This document shows, piece by piece, positions 9,961-20,401 of a stretch of DNA of 64,000 bases. The stretch's first letter is position 1; the number at the start of each line of letters is the position of its first letter. Both the position numbers and the translations under genes were made by a program. The stretch comes from Achatina immaculata (lineage: Eukaryota; Mollusca; Gastropoda; Stylommatophora; Achatinidae). The stretch is taken from assembly GCA_009760885.1 (NCBI GenBank), contig CM019693.1:2794300-2858299 (forward strand), in the 5' to 3' direction. The notes below the pieces were generated by a model. That model saw only the letters and a list, made by a program, of their open reading frames with translations, ran no database searches and was not told the DNA's origin.

Positions 9961-11340
9961 AAAAAATATAATATAGCCATCCCTGTCTTTGATTGTTGTT
10001 TTTTTTTAAAATATAGCCATCCATGTCTTTGATTACCGTTTTTTTAAAAATATAGCTTTTCCTGTCTTTCATTACTGTTCTATTTATATAGCCATTCCTT
10101 TCTTTGGTGATTGTTTTTTTTTAATACAGCCATCCCAGTCTTTGATTACTGTTTTTTAAAAATAAAGCCATCCCTGTCTTTGATTACTGTTTTTTAAAAA
10201 TAAACCCATCCCTGTCTTTGATTACTGGTATTTTTTAATATAGCCATCATTGTCTTTGATTACTGTTCCTTTTATATAACCATCCCTCTCTTTGATTACT
10301 GTTTTTTTTAAATATAGCCATCCCTGTTTTTTTTTTAATATAACCATCCCTGTCTTTCATTACTGTTCCTTTTTATATAGCCATCCCTCTCTTTGATTAC
10401 TGTTTGTGATGTGTTTTTATATAGCCATCTCTCTTTCATTACTGTTTTAAATATGTTTTTATATAGCCATCCCTCTCTTTCTTTACTGTTTTTAATATAG
10501 CCATCCCTCTCTTTCATTATTGTTCTTTTCGTATAGCCCTCTCTCTCTCTCTTTGATTACAGCTTTTAATGTTTTTATTACTGTTTTTAATATGTTTTTA
10601 TATAGCCATCCCTATCTTTCATTACTGTTCTTTTCATATAGCCCCCACCCCCCTTTGATTACTGTTTTAAATATGTTTTTTACATAGCCATCCCTATCTT
10701 TGATTACTGTTTTTAATATAGCCATCCCTCTCTTCCATTACTGTTTTAATATGTTTTTATATCGTCATCTCTCTCTCTTTCATTACTGTTCTTTTCATAT
10801 AGCCCTCCCCCTTCTTTGATTACTGTTTTTTATATTTAGCCACCCCTCTCTTTGATTAATGCTCTTTTTATATAACCACCCCTCTCTTTGATTAATGCTC
10901 TTTTTATATAGCTATCTTTCTCTGTGATTACTGCTCTTTTTATATAGACATCCCCCTTCTTTGATTACTGCTCTTTTTATATAGCCATCTTTCTCTTTGA
11001 TTACTGCTCTTTTTTATATAGCCATCCCTCTCTTTGATTACTGCTCTTTTTAATATAGCCATCTTTTTCTTTGATTACTGCTCTTTTTATATAGCCATCT
11101 TTCTCTTTGATTACTGCTCTTTTTATATAGACATCCCTCTCTTTGATTACTGCTCTTTTTATATAGCAATCTTTCTCTTTGATTACTGTTCTTTTTATAT
11201 AGCAATCCTTCTCTTTGATTACTGCTATTTTATATAGCCATCTTTCTCTTTGATTACTGTTCTTTTTATATAGCAATCCTTCTCTTTGATTACTGCTATT
11301 TTTATATAGCCATCCTTGCCATTGATTACACCGCTTTTTA
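9961..11340. repeat. Large minisatellite, units of about 33-37 bp
   Basis: About 1.4 kb of diverged units of the form TATATAGCCATCCCTCTCTT TGATTACTGTTCTTTT, roughly forty copies. Unit length drifts through poly-T length changes and small internal duplications. The most regular copies (36 bp) lie at about 10900-11300. Frames on both strands give only repeat peptides. Confidence 0.9.
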
Positions 11341-11488
11341 AATATAGCCTTTTCCTCTCATGAATTTTTTAAAAAAGAAAGCCTTCCTTACACACACACA
11401 TACATACGCCCGCACGCACACACACACACACACATAGATTTTATAAAGTTGTCCCTCTGGCTGCTTTTTTTTCTGTCTTATTCTCGCT
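11341..11488. repeat. (AC)n-rich patch and spacer
   Basis: CACACACA tracts at about 11390-11435 are interrupted by TACATACGCCCGCACG. Confidence 0.7.
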
Positions 11489-11605
11489 TAATGTTTAATG
11501 TAAAGCCTTTCCTATTTAATATTTAATGTAAAGCCTTTCCTATTTAATGTTTAATGTAAAGCCTTTCCTATTTAATGTTTAATGTAAAGCCTTCCCTATC
11601 TTTGG
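11489..11605. repeat. 28-bp tandem repeat, four copies
   Basis: AATGTTTAATGTAAAGCCTT TCCTATTT occurs about four times in tandem. Confidence 0.85.
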
Positions 11606-11674
11606 TTATTATAATTTTTTTTATAAAACCTTTTCCTAGATTCAATTCGTACCTTTGTAGTACACTTCCTTTTA

Positions 11675-11835
11675 TTATTAGTATTATGTGCGGTGCCGGA
11701 TAGCGTTGGAGATCATGCTTCTCCATCTTGAACGGTCCTTGGCATTTCTAATTAATTCAGATGCTTTTCTTTTTCCATGTCACGTGGTCAGTGCTTTATT
11801 TTATTCTTTCTCTTGAATTTTCCAGCAATTATCAA
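11675..11835 (-). mobile_element. LINE-E, 3' segment of an interrupted copy
   Basis: The minus frame reads an ELIRNAKDRSRWRS-like end, with the (TAA)n tail at about 11677-11695 (plus-strand TTATTATTAGTATTA). The copy is interrupted at 11828-11835 and resumes at 12220. Confidence 0.6.
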
Positions 11836-12219
11836 TCAGTCAGTCATTTGCATGTCTGGTGCGGAACTTTGCCTTCCTGACAGCTCTCCTGTAGGCCTCT
11901 CGGTTGTAAGCAAGATGCCCTGCTGCTGATGCGTCCATTTGCAAATTATCAACGATGTCTTGCAGCTATCTTCGCCTTGGTCTTCCTCTCTTTCTTTCTC
12001 CTAATATGTACCCTTCCAAGACGGTCTTCTCTAAATTATCATGACTTTTAATGTGTTCAAAATATTTAATTTTTCTCTTTTTAGCCCTTTTTACTAGCCA
12101 ACGTTCTTCAATATAAAGTTCTTGTAGTATGGATATATTTGTTCTTTTTTTTTGTGTGTCCATGATATTTGAAGAACTCTTCTGTAGCATTTACATTCAA
12201 AGGCATTTATGTTTTTTTC
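11836..12219 (-). mobile_element. LINE-A copy inserted into LINE-E, with target duplication
   Basis: The minus strand carries QKKRTNISILQELYIEERWL, then LKYFEHIKS-like and GRPRR segments, and ends at CATGCAAATGACTGACTGAT. The same 8 bp, ATTATCAA, lies at 11828-11835 and 12220-12227, a target-site duplication from target-primed reverse transcription. The copy is 5'-truncated (about 380 bp) and frameshifted. Confidence 0.8.
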
Positions 12220-12491
12220 ATTATCAAGTTCTCTAATTTCTGTCTTCTTATGACACGTCCAAGAAATTTTGTTGTTGTTTTTGTTTGGGTCTTATAACTT
12301 TAACAACTTGTCTTTGTTCTCAAACGTCTTTGAAGATCTCCTTGTTTGTTCTGTATGTTTGCCGGGATATTTGTTGTATCTTTCTCCAGAGGCCACGTTG
12401 CTGTTGCTTCCAGTTTTTTTGTCATCCTTCTGTTGACTGTCCAAGTTTCCCCAAACCATACAGCAATATTGGTTCTATATAACACTATAAC
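12220..12491 (-). mobile_element. LINE-E, 5' segment of the interrupted copy
   Basis: The minus frame reads IAVWFGETWTVNRRMTKKLE then ATATWPLEKDTTN, equivalent to the YG-EAWT-----KLEATEMW block that follows the RT domain in this LINE type. It runs into a second LINE-A insertion at 12492. Confidence 0.6.
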
Positions 12492-12820
12492 AAAAAAAGA
12501 ACAAATATGTCCACACAACAAGAATTTAATGTACAAGAAGGCTGGTTAGTAATTAAGACTAAACAGAGAAAACTTAAATATTTTGGACACATTAAACGTC
12601 ACGAGAATTTAGAGAAGACCGTCTTGGAAGGGTACATCACGGATAAAAAGAAAGAGAGGAAGACCAAGGTGAAGATGGCTGCATGACATCGTTAATAATC
12701 TGCAAATGGATGCATCGGCAGCAGGGCATCTTGCTCACAACCGAGAGGCTTACAGGAGAGCTGTTAAGGAGGCAAAGTTCTGCAAGGGACATGCAAAGGA
12801 CAGACTGATAACACTATAAC
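12492..12820 (+). mobile_element. Second LINE-A inserted into the same LINE-E
   Basis: The copy starts at AAAAAAGAACAAATATGTCC and ends at AAGGGACATGCAAAGGACAG ACTG. ATAACACTATAAC (13 bp) occurs at 12479-12491 and 12808-12820. It lies opposite in orientation to the LINE-A copy at 11836. Stops and frameshifts show it is dead. Confidence 0.8.
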
Positions 12821-12913
12821 ACTATTTTCCTCACGTTCCCACGTGATAAATTATTTGTACAGAGCCTTCCCTTTCTTTATTCTGCGCTTCTATGCAGGGT
12901 TTCCTATTTATCT

Positions 12914-13080
12914 GTTATTGCTTTTACATATATTGTCTCCCCTGCTTTAGGTAAGGTTATTGCTTTTACATATATTGTCTCCCCTGCTTTAGGTAAGGTT
13001 ATTGCTTTTACATATATTGTCTCCCCTGCTTTAGGTAAGGTTATTGCTTTTACATATATTGTTTCCCATGCTTTAGTTAA
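12914..13080. repeat. 42-bp tandem repeat, four copies
   Basis: TTATTGCTTTTACATATATT GTCTCCCCTGCTTTAGGTAA is repeated four times; the last copy is diverged (GTTTCCCATG). Confidence 0.9.
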
Positions 13081-13437
13081 GTATTTTATCTGAAATACCC
13101 ATATTCTTTTTTAATCGTATTACGAAAATAAATTCTTCCTTCTTTTTATGATTCCTGTTAAATGTCCCTCAACCATTTTCTCTCCCCCGAGTTCTTTCCA
13201 TTTTCACCAGTCGACTTAACTTCTAATTTCATTTTCCAAGTTCGTTTTCGGGTCCTAAACATTTCCTCCGTTAAATTGCGAAGATAAAACTGAACTAAAT
13301 GTAGGCATTGACAACAGTAATAAGGGGGGAGAACAAGACTGCATTAATTAGATTCCTGACTACAGTAGTTTTGAAATCTTTTGATCGTGTGTAGGGCCTT
13401 TAATAGGAACTCGTATGGCAGTGCAAAACCATTCTCT

Positions 13438-13439
<2 letters not shown>
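13081..13439. other. Spacer, nothing recognised
   Basis: AT-rich DNA without a recognised feature. Confidence 0.4.
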
Positions 13440-13495
<56 letters not shown>

Positions 13496-13498
13496 AAA
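13440..13498. repeat. (CT)n microsatellite
   Basis: About 28 CT units with one TTT interruption, directly 5' of the jockey/CR1-like LINE. Confidence 0.95.
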
Positions 13499-14420
13499 GA
13501 CACTTTATCGACAAAGACACAAGAAAGACGTACTACATATCACACATACAAACACACTTAGACTACTGCTCCACAGTCTGGAATGGATGCTCAGTCTCAA
13601 ACACAAAAAGGCTCCGCTCACTTCACAAAGGACTAGTAAATTTGCTTTGTGGCAAACATCCGGTACAGATTGTAGATGAGCATAAAGAACTAAAAAATTC
13701 TACCCCTGGAAAACATAGAATCAATTTTACCGAACTAAAATTTGTTCATAGAGTTTTGTCGCACAATGTGCCCTACTTGTGGCCATTGTTTATATCCAGC
13801 ATTAAACATAGCCAACGTTTAAGAAACTGTCTTCTTCCTAAATCCAGGCTAGATCTGCACAAGAAAAGCCTTGCATATTCTGTTGTATAGCTATGAAACT
13901 CCCTCCTCTACAATTTAAAATCCATTAGTAATACTTCATCATTTAACTCAAGCCTTTTCAATATTTACTGATTTGTAACTATATGTCTCCACAGAATGTC
14001 CAATAGCCTCTCAAACCATGATTCGCAAACCTCCGAGTTCTGCTCTAAAAGAACACAGTTCTAAACATAACTTGTTAGATCTTGTTAGAAATTGTCTTAG
14101 TAAATGTGCAAGAGTGGAATGTCAGAAGAACTTCATTGAAAATGTATTGTGTGTGTGTGTGTGTAGGTACATGTGTGTGCGCGCGTTATCTTATTAGATT
14201 AGTTACTCTCAAGTAGTTCATTTATGAATATAATAGTTTCATCTGGCATTCTTAGGTAAGTTTTAATGTTATCTGTATACTTAGATTTCATATAGTTTCA
14301 TCTTGCCTTCTTAAAAATACATAATGTAATTAGTTAAATCGAGTGTTTAGGAAGAATGATGGAGTGATAAAGGGTGGAATTTAAGACGGGCCTGCGCGCC
14401 CAATTCTTCACATTTTTAAT
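13499..14420 (+). mobile_element. Jockey/CR1-like LINE, 3' end (RT-domain C-terminus and 3' UTR)
   Basis: A frame from about 13500 reads ISHIQTHLDYCSTVWNGCSV, then TKRLRSLHKGLVNLLCGKHP and ELKFVHRVLSHNVPYLWPLF. This is the HLDYC--VW------L--LQ---R-I region followed by the -L----R------F--- region that ends ORF2 of jockey/CR1-type LINEs. An in-frame TAG then TGA break the expected LWNSL motif (13888-13896), after which the frame continues to a TGA at about 13969. The remaining ~450 bp look like a 3' UTR. The copy is 5'-truncated and inactive. It is a different clade from LINE-A to LINE-E. Confidence 0.7.
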
Positions 14421-14437
14421 ATACAGATCATTCACTC

Positions 14438-14474
14438 ATTCTCTCTCTCTCTCTCTCTCCTCCCCCCCCCCCTG
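14438..14474. repeat. (CT)n with poly-C end
   Basis: Ten CT units followed by a C run of about 10. Confidence 0.85.
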
Positions 14475-14622
14475 GTTATCCTATTGATTAGTAATTCTGT
14501 ATTCATCCAGCAGGGGCCCCTTTGAAGCCCTTAAAGCAAGGGGAAACTATTTTGGGGTACCAGAACGATTTACCAACTGAACCCCTCTCACTGGTCCTCT
14601 ATGTGTGTATACGTGGAAGAGG

Positions 14623-14713
<91 letters not shown>

Positions 14714-14762
14714 GAGAGAGAAAGAGGACAGCGAGAAGAGAGAGAGAGAGAGAGAGAGAGAA
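14623..14762. repeat. (GATA)n then (GA)n microsatellite
   Basis: About 22 GATA units followed by GAGAGAGAAAGAGGACAGCGAG and a (GA)n tract. Confidence 0.95.
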
Positions 14763-15101
14763 TTCATTGCTGTACCGACCATGAAATATGTCATTACGTA
14801 TCATATGTCTCTATCGATACTCCCAGCGTACACGGGTTTTTGGACTGTCACAACGAACGAGACGCTATCAGATGTCTTTTGGATGGGGATGTTTCATTGT
14901 TCTGCGAAATGTCACATTAAAACAAGCAGTGAATTTTTCTTAACAAGAATAAAGTAGGCAGGTACCTGATCTTGAACCTCGACGAGACATTGTGAGTTTT
15001 TTTAAACTACGGACACACGTAGCATATCTAGTTTTATACGCACATACCTGCTACCCGTTCCACTCACCTGCCATTTTATCTATTAATACCAGGGGAATGG
15101 G
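14763..15101. other. Spacer, nothing recognised
   Basis: Unique-looking DNA between two tetranucleotide arrays. Confidence 0.4.
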
Positions 15102-15184
<83 letters not shown>

Positions 15185-15288
15185 GTTTATCTGTTTATCT
15201 GTCTGTCTGTCTATCCATCTATCCGTCCATCCATCCATCAATCCATCCATCCATCCATCTATTTATCTATCTATCTATCCATCCGTCC

Positions 15289-15346
<58 letters not shown>

Positions 15347-15432
15347 ATATCTATCTATCTGTCTGTCTATCCATCTATCCGTCCATCCATCCATCCATCC
15401 ATCCATCCATCCATCTATCCATCCGTCCATCC

Positions 15433-15522
<90 letters not shown>

Positions 15523-15565
15523 TTATCTATCTATCTGTTTGTCTGTTTCTCTAATCTGTCTGTCT
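15102..15565. repeat. Compound (TATC)/(ATCC)/(TGTC) array
   Basis: About 460 bp of TATC units with interspersed CATC, GTCC and TGTC variant blocks. The variant block TCTGTCTGTCTATCCATCTA TCCGTCCATCC occurs twice, about 160 bp apart, so the array grew partly by segmental duplication. The long open frame across it encodes only repeat peptide. Confidence 0.95.
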
Positions 15566-16123
15566 GTATAAATAATCTACTTAACTGTCTACCAAATACC
15601 TCTGTTTCTCTGTCTGTATATCTACTATATTCATCTGTACGACATATTCTCTTCCACAAATTTACATCTTAAATTTTACACCCGAAAGCTGGAATGATTT
15701 ATAGCTTGTCCAACTCTAGCTTTGCAGCTCTAGCTTTTATTTCGTTCCGCCATTGTCTAAAGTGCCAGTTTTATTTTTTTCCACTCTTCGTTAAAGGGCG
15801 ATCAGTTACGTCGTTAGGTTTGTACTGAGTGCTACTGTGCGCTATTATTCCGCACCCGTTACGCGTACAGTGCACATTCTATATACACAAACGTAAATTG
15901 TGCTTAGACGAAAGTACACATATCAGCAGCTGATTTATATGACAAAGAAGTTCGAGAACGCAACATAAGGTGATCTCCTTGAAAGGATATGGGATAAACC
16001 CAGATGAAAAATGTAAATTAATATCATTCAGTATGCAGAAGTACAGTGTGTCCGTGGAATCATGGTGCGGTTTGAAAACTTATTTGTTTTTATAACCATA
16101 AATATTATGTAATGAAAAATGTG
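15566..16123. other. Intergenic stretch, nothing recognised
   Basis: AT-rich DNA without recognised features. Confidence 0.4.
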
Positions 16124-16550
16124 CACGAAATCAGTGTTTCCAGAACTGGGCGAGATCGCCCCCCCCATACCCGTGGGCGATGGAAGTTACCGGGGGGCTG
16201 TGAAAGAAAAGGGGGCAATATGGCAATATGTGAGCGTTGATAGAAAACGAAGCAGCAGACGGGGGCCCCTTCTTAGCACTTTTCAACCTGATATTAAGAG
16301 ACACGTGTCCCTACGTGAAGCTCGTCCATCACAGTAAAAGTTGAGAAAACAATGCTTTAGGTGAGTTATAAATGTACTCCTTCATATTATTAAATTCGTT
16401 TGCCAGCTGAAGTTTTTAAGTTGTGTAATGCATATCCTAGTTTAATAGGCCATTGTAAGAATAGTATGGGGGGTCGGGGAACACTGAGGATTTGGCCTGG
16501 GAGAAAAGGTTCCGGCAGCCCGAACAAGCCTGGGAAACACTGCATTAAAT
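16124..16550 (+). mobile_element. Short non-autonomous hAT-type element with TSD
   Basis: The element spans 16132-16542 (411 bp). Its left end CAGTGTTTCC-AGAACTGGG pairs with the inverted right end (CCTGGGAAACACTG on the plus strand). The flanks CACGAAAT (16124-16131) and CATTAAAT (16543-16550) match at 6 of 8 positions, the 8-bp target duplication typical of hAT. The inside is G/C-run-rich and has no transposase, so it depends on an autonomous hAT elsewhere. Confidence 0.7.
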
Positions 16551-16985
16551 GATGAGTAAACCGTAACAGTTTTGTTAAAAGCGTTTAGCATAACTCTTTG
16601 TTGGCGATCGTGACGGTCAAAGCCTTCTACCCGCCCGATTCCTATCCGGCTCTACGGATATCAGTATTTCATGCGCAACATATATCTAAACGTGAAAGCG
16701 GTTCTGATTTCATGAATAAAATACAGAACCACGTATTATTTTTTTTTTCATAGATATACAACATATGCATATGATGTGATCATTCGCAAGTGGTCATGAA
16801 ATGTTTTCACGTAATTAAAATGAATTTGATACCGCATATCCATACATATACGAGCATGTTTATTTACTTAATTTCACGCATGCATATTATACGTATACTG
16901 ATCTCGCTGGGATTTTTTTTTAAAAACAAAACCTTGCGTGAAGTACTTTCCTAGATACGGGTTTTTCTCAATACAACATTCGGTA
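16551..16985. other. Spacer, nothing recognised
   Basis: AT-rich DNA between the hAT and mariner elements. Confidence 0.4.
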
Positions 16986-16989
16986 CTTA

Positions 16990-17022
<33 letters not shown>

Positions 17023-17075
17023 ATATGTGATATATATATATAGATATATAGATATATATATATATACACACATTT
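16986..17075. repeat. (TA)n/(GT)n microsatellite
   Basis: TATATA and GTGTGT tracts abut the left end of the mariner, which inserts at TA. Confidence 0.85.
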
Positions 17076-18240
17076 ACACACGAAGGGTAATTGATAAGTT
17101 CTCGGCATACGGTACAAATACTTTAAACACACAGTTGATATTATGTGCATTTGTAGATCAGGTTAACGTAAAATTAAACATCATGTTTCAAGAAATTAAC
17201 TGCAACCAGTTTATTTTTGTTAAGGCTAATGGAATGGTACGAGGTGGCAGAAATTGAGAAAATGAATATAATTTCTCATCGAGCAATCATTCACTACCTC
17301 TACATCAAGGGCTTATCATCGAAGGAGATCCATGAGGATATGGTAGAGACTCTAGGGGAGAGTGCCCCTTCTTACAGCACAGTGAAGAAATGGGCAGCTC
17401 AATTCAAACATTGAAGGGAGAGTCTGGAAGATGATCCCTGTCCAAGAAGACCAAGAACGGTAACCACCGATGAAACAACCGACAGAATCCATGACATGAT
17501 AATGGAGGATCGACGACTAACTGAGCGGTACGTTGCTACTGAGTTGGGCATCTCCCAGAAACGTGTTCATGCCATTATTCACAATGATCTTCAAATGACA
17601 AAGGTCTCTGCTCGATGGGTCCAGAAACTTATTGGAGCTGATCACAGATGACAACGTCTCACCATCAAGAGACAATCTTGGCCATTTTTCTGCAGATCCT
17701 GAAAAGTTTCTTCAGCAATTTGTGGCTAAGGATGAGACTTGGGTTCATCAGATTATCTTCAAAAGGGCAGAACGGTCACCAGAGCCTATTACGCTAATCT
17801 TGCGAAGCAACTACGGGTCAAACTGAAGGAAAAAGCGTCGAGGGAAATTGACGAGAGGGGTCATCTTTCTGCAAGACAACGCTCCAGTTAACAAGTTGGC
17901 AGTGGCAATGGCTGTCATTCATAAATGTGGCTTCCAGCTTCTTGAACATCCTCCTTATTCCCCAGAGTTGGCCCCTTCGGACTATTACCTGTTTACCAAA
18001 CTAAAAAAGGAGCTCACTGGTCGCAAATTTGCTTCAAATGATGACGTCGTTCATGCTGTAGACCACTTTCTATTGGCACAAGATGCTGACTTTTACAAAG
18101 AAGGGATCTGCATGCTCCAGGATCGCTGGACTAAGTGCATAAACTTGCAAGGGGACTATGTTGAGAAATAACCCAGAAAAGTTGTCCACAAATAATCCGT
18201 TGTACCTTATGCTGAGAATTTATCAATCACCCCTCGCATA
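17076..18240 (+). mobile_element. Mariner (Tc1/mariner) element with both terminal inverted repeats
   Basis: The left terminal repeat begins CGAAGGGTAATTGATAAGTT at 17081 and the right one (18201-18236) is its inverted counterpart. The two match at about 31 of 36 positions. The inside is one decayed transposase gene. Length (about 1.16 kb) is slightly below the usual 1.3 kb, because part of the catalytic domain is deleted. Confidence 0.9.
17232..18171 (+). pseudogene. Mariner transposase pseudogene
   Basis: The transposase would bind the terminal repeats and cut and paste the element into TA sites. Order seen: HTH region with LYIKGLSSKEIHEDMVETLG and YSTVKKWAAQFK, a second HTH with TELGISQKRVHAIIHNDLQM, then the catalytic core. 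The triad is visible: first Asp in VAKDETWVHQ (codon 17731), second in FLQDNAPV (17875), third in SPELAPSDYYLF (17980), with 34 residues between the last two as in mariner. Damage: a TGA at 17412 and another near 17649, at least three frameshifts, and only about 47 codons between the first two Asp where about 90 are usual, so roughly 130 bp are deleted. The C-terminus, DRWTKCINLQGDYVEK then TAA, is well kept. It cannot make an active enzyme. Confidence 0.9.
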
Positions 18241-18532
18241 TATTTAAATATACAGTTAAATGCACTTTACAAACATCCGCGGAAATTCGTTATTCGTATA
18301 ATATTTTATTATCTTACTCGGAGTGAAATCTAATCTTTACAAAATGGTGACTTGCTGATGGTAAATGGTCAAAACTTGTTGATTCTCCTCCATACAAATT
18401 GAGCACCAGCCTCCTACTGGCCAGATTATCCTTCAACAGATTTCCCTGGGTTGCTTTTTTTCCCCTAACTTTTAGTTAACATAAACCGGTTACAGTAACC
18501 GACGACATCTAAGAGTTTCAGTTCCTCCCTCC
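18241..18532. other. Spacer, nothing recognised
   Basis: No feature recognised. Confidence 0.4.
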
Positions 18533-18616
18533 CTCCCCCCTCTCTCTCTCTCTTTCTCTCTCTCTCTTTCTCTCTCTCTCTCTTTCTCTCTCTCTTTCAA
18601 TCTCTCTCCCTCCCCC

Positions 18617-18670
<54 letters not shown>

Positions 18671-18704
18671 TTCAATCTCTCTCCCTCCCCCCTCTCTCTC
18701 TTTT
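18533..18704. repeat. CT-rich microsatellite with internal duplication
   Basis: CTCTCTTT-type polypyrimidine; the segment TTTCAATCTCTCTCCCTCCC CCCTCTCTC occurs twice about 75 bp apart. Confidence 0.9.
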
Positions 18705-18782
18705 AATCGGTAATTTACCAGTAAACATTTTCAGCTTCCTCTTCAGACCATCGACATGGATATTTTTAATAGTGTCTATCGT

Positions 18783-18945
18783 GTGGATCAGGTAGCGTAG
18801 TGGTTAGAGCACTCATCTAGCGACCGAATGGTTCGAATCCCCAGCTGAGCAGGATTTTTTTTTCCCGACCAATACGGCCCCAGAGATGAACCCAGACTAC
18901 GGCCCCCAGGTCGACCCAGCCTCGTAAAATTGGTAACTGGCAGGT
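18783..18945 (+). mobile_element. SINE S3-type with intact tRNA-like promoter
   Basis: The head has box A GGTAGCGTAGTGGTTAGAGC and a perfect box B GGTTCGAATCC, then a T tract, GATGAACCCAGACTACGGCC, CAGGTCGACCCAGCCTCGTA and TTGGTAACTGGCAGG. At about 18945 the SINE body turns directly into a 20-bp minisatellite. Pol III transcription is possible. Confidence 0.7.
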
Positions 18946-19331
18946 TTTTAGTGGGGTCCACAGGTTTTAAGTGGGACCCAGGGGTTTTAAATGGGGCCCA
19001 GAGGTTTTAAGAGGGACCCAGAGGTTTTAAGTGGGACCCAGAGGTTTTAAGTGGGGTCCAGAGGTTTTAAATGGGACTCAGATGTTTTAAGTGGGGTTCG
19101 GATGTTTTAAGTGGGGTCAAGAGGTTTTAAGTGAAGTCCGAATGTTTTAAGTGGGGTCCAGAGGTTTTAAGTGGGGTCCAGAGGTTTTAAATGGGGTCCA
19201 GGTTTTAAGTGGGACCCAGAGGTTTTAAATGGGGTCCAGGTTTTAAGTAGGACCCAGAGGTTTTAAGTTGAGTCCAGATGTTTTAAGTGAGACCCAGAGG
19301 TTTTCAGTGGGGTCCAAAGGTTTTAAGTGGA
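18946..19331. repeat. 20-bp minisatellite, first block
   Basis: About 19 units of GAGGTTTTAAGTGGGACCCA, with GTCC/ACCC and AATG/AGTG variants and a few shortened units. The same unit forms a second block at 19803-20155. Confidence 0.95.
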
Positions 19332-19802
19332 AGGAAAGACAGCGGGGGAAGGAACTGGCCACCCTTCCTCATATGCTAATGGCCTAGCATAATAATGTCT
19401 CTAACGCTTCATCCCCTACGGCGTTTGCTATGGGACTACCTTTTTTAACCATCGTGTCATAGAAGCACATAGGAAATGATGGCGGTACCTATATTTTTCT
19501 TGGCCTACAGGGGGGTGTGTGATCAACATTACTCTTAACCACCATTTTCTTCCCCAGCTTCAGAAAGATCCATCTGCCCATGTCTACCAAACCTGAAAGT
19601 CTTGAACCACCAACCACTCGCTGTCGGTCTGGTGCACTAACTACAATTCCACTCAGGTACTGCATAAACGCTACTGTCCTCTTCAAGTCGGTAACGCCTC
19701 CATAAATGTTAGTACAAAACGAAACAGTCCAATTTAAATATTGCTTTCTTCAGGCTCAAGTGGGGTGGGTGTGTGAACGGCTGATAGTGTATTGATACGG
19801 GG
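19332..19802. other. Interruption between minisatellite blocks (contains a SINE relic)
   Basis: About 470 bp of non-satellite DNA. A minus-strand SINE-like segment lies at about 19480-19690: GAGTGGAATTGTAGTTAGTG, then GGTTGGTGGTTCAAGACTTT and GGGGAAGAAAATGGTGG, a weak tRNA-like head and body. It may be an insertion that split one array. Confidence 0.45.
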
Positions 19803-20155
19803 CCCCAGATGTTTTAAGTAGGACCAAGAGGTTTTAAGTGAGACCCAGAGGTTTCAACTGGGTCCAGAGGTTTTAAGAGGGGTCGGTTTTAAGTGGGGGC
19901 CCAGAGGTTTTAATTGGGACACAGGGGCTTTAAGTGGGACCCAGAGGTTTTAAGTGGGACCCAGAGGTTTTAAGTGGGACCCAGATGTTTTAAGTGGGAC
20001 CCAGAGGTTTTAAGTGGAGTCCAGAGGTTTTAAGTGGGGTCCTGAGGCTTTAAGTGGGGTTCAGAAGTTTTAAGTGCGGTCCAGATGTTTTAAGTGGGAC
20101 CTAGAGGTTTTAATTGGGGTCCAAATGTTTTAAATTGAGCCCAAAGGTTCTCCCT
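19803..20155. repeat. 20-bp minisatellite, second block
   Basis: About 17 units of the unit seen at 18946-19331, the most regular at 19930-20100. Confidence 0.95.
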
Positions 20156-20401
20156 GTTTTAAGATGAGCCAAAAGTGGATGAAAACAGAATGGCTTCTTC
20201 TTCTTCTTCTTCTCAAGGTTCTAACCTCAGGCATCTATATTTAAATAAATAAATAAACTGAATACGAACTTGGGGGGGGGGGGTGAAAAAGAAGTCCTAC
20301 ACCAAGTTACAAAATTGCCCTGGGAAGCTGGGAAGTTTTTACTTTCCTACAGTTACTCTGGTAACAGCCAGATATCTGGACAGCACATGTTCTCTACAGA
20401 C

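Noticed and set aside
14992..15672. A 226-codon frame rich in YLSI and HPSI peptides
   Set aside because: It is translation of a TATC/ATCC tetranucleotide array.
17027..17257. Open frame of YI repeats running into the mariner
   Set aside because: It is translation of the (TA)n tract followed by the mariner terminal repeat.
18783..18860. A functional tRNA gene
   Set aside because: Boxes A and B are good, but the rest does not form a proper cloverleaf and a SINE body follows. The same holds for 26080, 35830-35905, 45096 and 47786.
1..20401. Remaining T-box exons (RRMFP, HPDSPATG-like, NNPFAKGFR-like segments)
   Set aside because: I searched the minus strand by eye for these conserved segments and found none; they probably lie outside the window.
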